Positions 63,826 to 64,000 of a stretch of 64,000 nt of DNA are shown here, piece by piece. The notes under the pieces were generated by a model. The model was not told the DNA's origin. It did no database searches and worked only from the letters and a program-made list of their open reading frames with translations. A program made the translations under genes and the position numbers. The DNA lies in contig NZ_CP036271.1 of the NCBI RefSeq assembly GCF_007745175.1, forward strand, positions 6,026,314 to 6,090,313. Direction: 5' to 3'. The DNA is from Caulifigura coniformis (GTDB lineage: Bacteria; Planctomycetota; Planctomycetia; Planctomycetales; Planctomycetaceae). Numbering within the stretch: position 1 is the first letter of the stretch; each line of letters opens with the position of its first letter.

Positions 63826-64000
63826 GCTCACTTTTTCAAGATGGGCCAATTCGCCGTTGGGTTGCGCCATTGCCGCAGAATGACTTGCGGAGACGAGAAG
63901 CGACCGACTGTGAAAAAGTGACTCGACCTGCCCCAATCCCCACTCGCCAACGCACTTCCGACTTCCGGGCCCTCCCGCGCAACCGCCCCCGTCATCATGG
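63826..64000 (+). repeat. Composite repeat, copy C (cut by window edge)
   Basis: A left unit at 63826-63927 begins GCTCACTTTTTCA and ends TGAAAAAGTGACTCGACC, followed by CCCCAATCCCCACTCGCC and CGCGCAACCGCCCCCGTCAT, as in copies A and B. The core ORF and right unit would lie beyond the window. It is another copy in an upstream intergenic region. Confidence 0.8.

Noticed and set aside
63826-63927. Integron attC-like site
   Set aside because: The unit ends are GTCACTTTTTCA/TGAAAAAGTGAC and not the GTTRRRY/RYYYAAC core sites; no integrase gene is present.

Overview
This window is chromosomal DNA from a planctomycete, most likely of the order Planctomycetales. The evidence is the gene content: four DUF1559 prepilin-like proteins, several PSCyt1/DUF1549/DUF1553 cytochrome-type proteins paired with DUF1501 or DUF1552 Tat proteins, a DUF1592-family giant protein, a PVC-type CxxCH haem-binding protein and a PEP-CTERM protein. 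G+C is high and GTG/TTG starts are common. lpxD at the left edge implies an LPS-bearing outer membrane. I found no rRNA, tRNA, CRISPR array, phage or transposase gene.

Layout. 1-10 kb: lpxD (cut by the edge), two DUF1559 genes with small partner genes, an SMP-30-like beta-propeller, a sugar-phosphate isomerase-like protein, hom, and a thioredoxin-like lipoprotein without cysteines. 10-20 kb: a composite repeat in the divergent region before pyrB, a zinc-ribbon membrane protein, an RND efflux adaptor/permease pair, and two translationally coupled membrane GTPases. 20-29 kb: an SDR oxidoreductase, a secreted prolyl oligopeptidase, a Gly-rich Spy-like protein and a 1486-residue ThuA/haem protein. 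29-36 kb: a PDZ protein, then a leftward cluster DUF1559 - PQQ beta-propeller - DUF1549/1553 - DUF1501, and a second copy of the composite repeat. 36-41 kb: a sigma70-like promoter and a cobalamin riboswitch in front of a PEP-CTERM protein, a leftward three-gene operon of secreted proteins ending in a DUF1573 lipoprotein, and aroC. 41-56 kb: two large PSCyt1/DUF1549/DUF1553 proteins, an SGNH-like pseudoenzyme, lipB-lipA, DUF1501, dinB and DUF1552. 55-64 kb: the 1418-residue DUF1592 protein, a Tat-exported DegT-type aminotransferase, two lipoproteins, a fourth DUF1559 gene and the start of a third repeat copy.

How the genes fit together. Housekeeping genes (lpxD, hom, pyrB, aroC, lipB-lipA, dinB) sit singly among envelope genes. 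Most of the coding capacity is for exported proteins: haem-binding CxxCH proteins with DUF1501/1552 partners in the order typical of planctomycetes, beta-propellers and pilin-like DUF1559 proteins with small lipoprotein partners. The least explained elements are the ~500-bp composite repeat (two ~95-bp inverted-repeat units around a hairpin/small-ORF core) and the B12-riboswitch-controlled surface protein.
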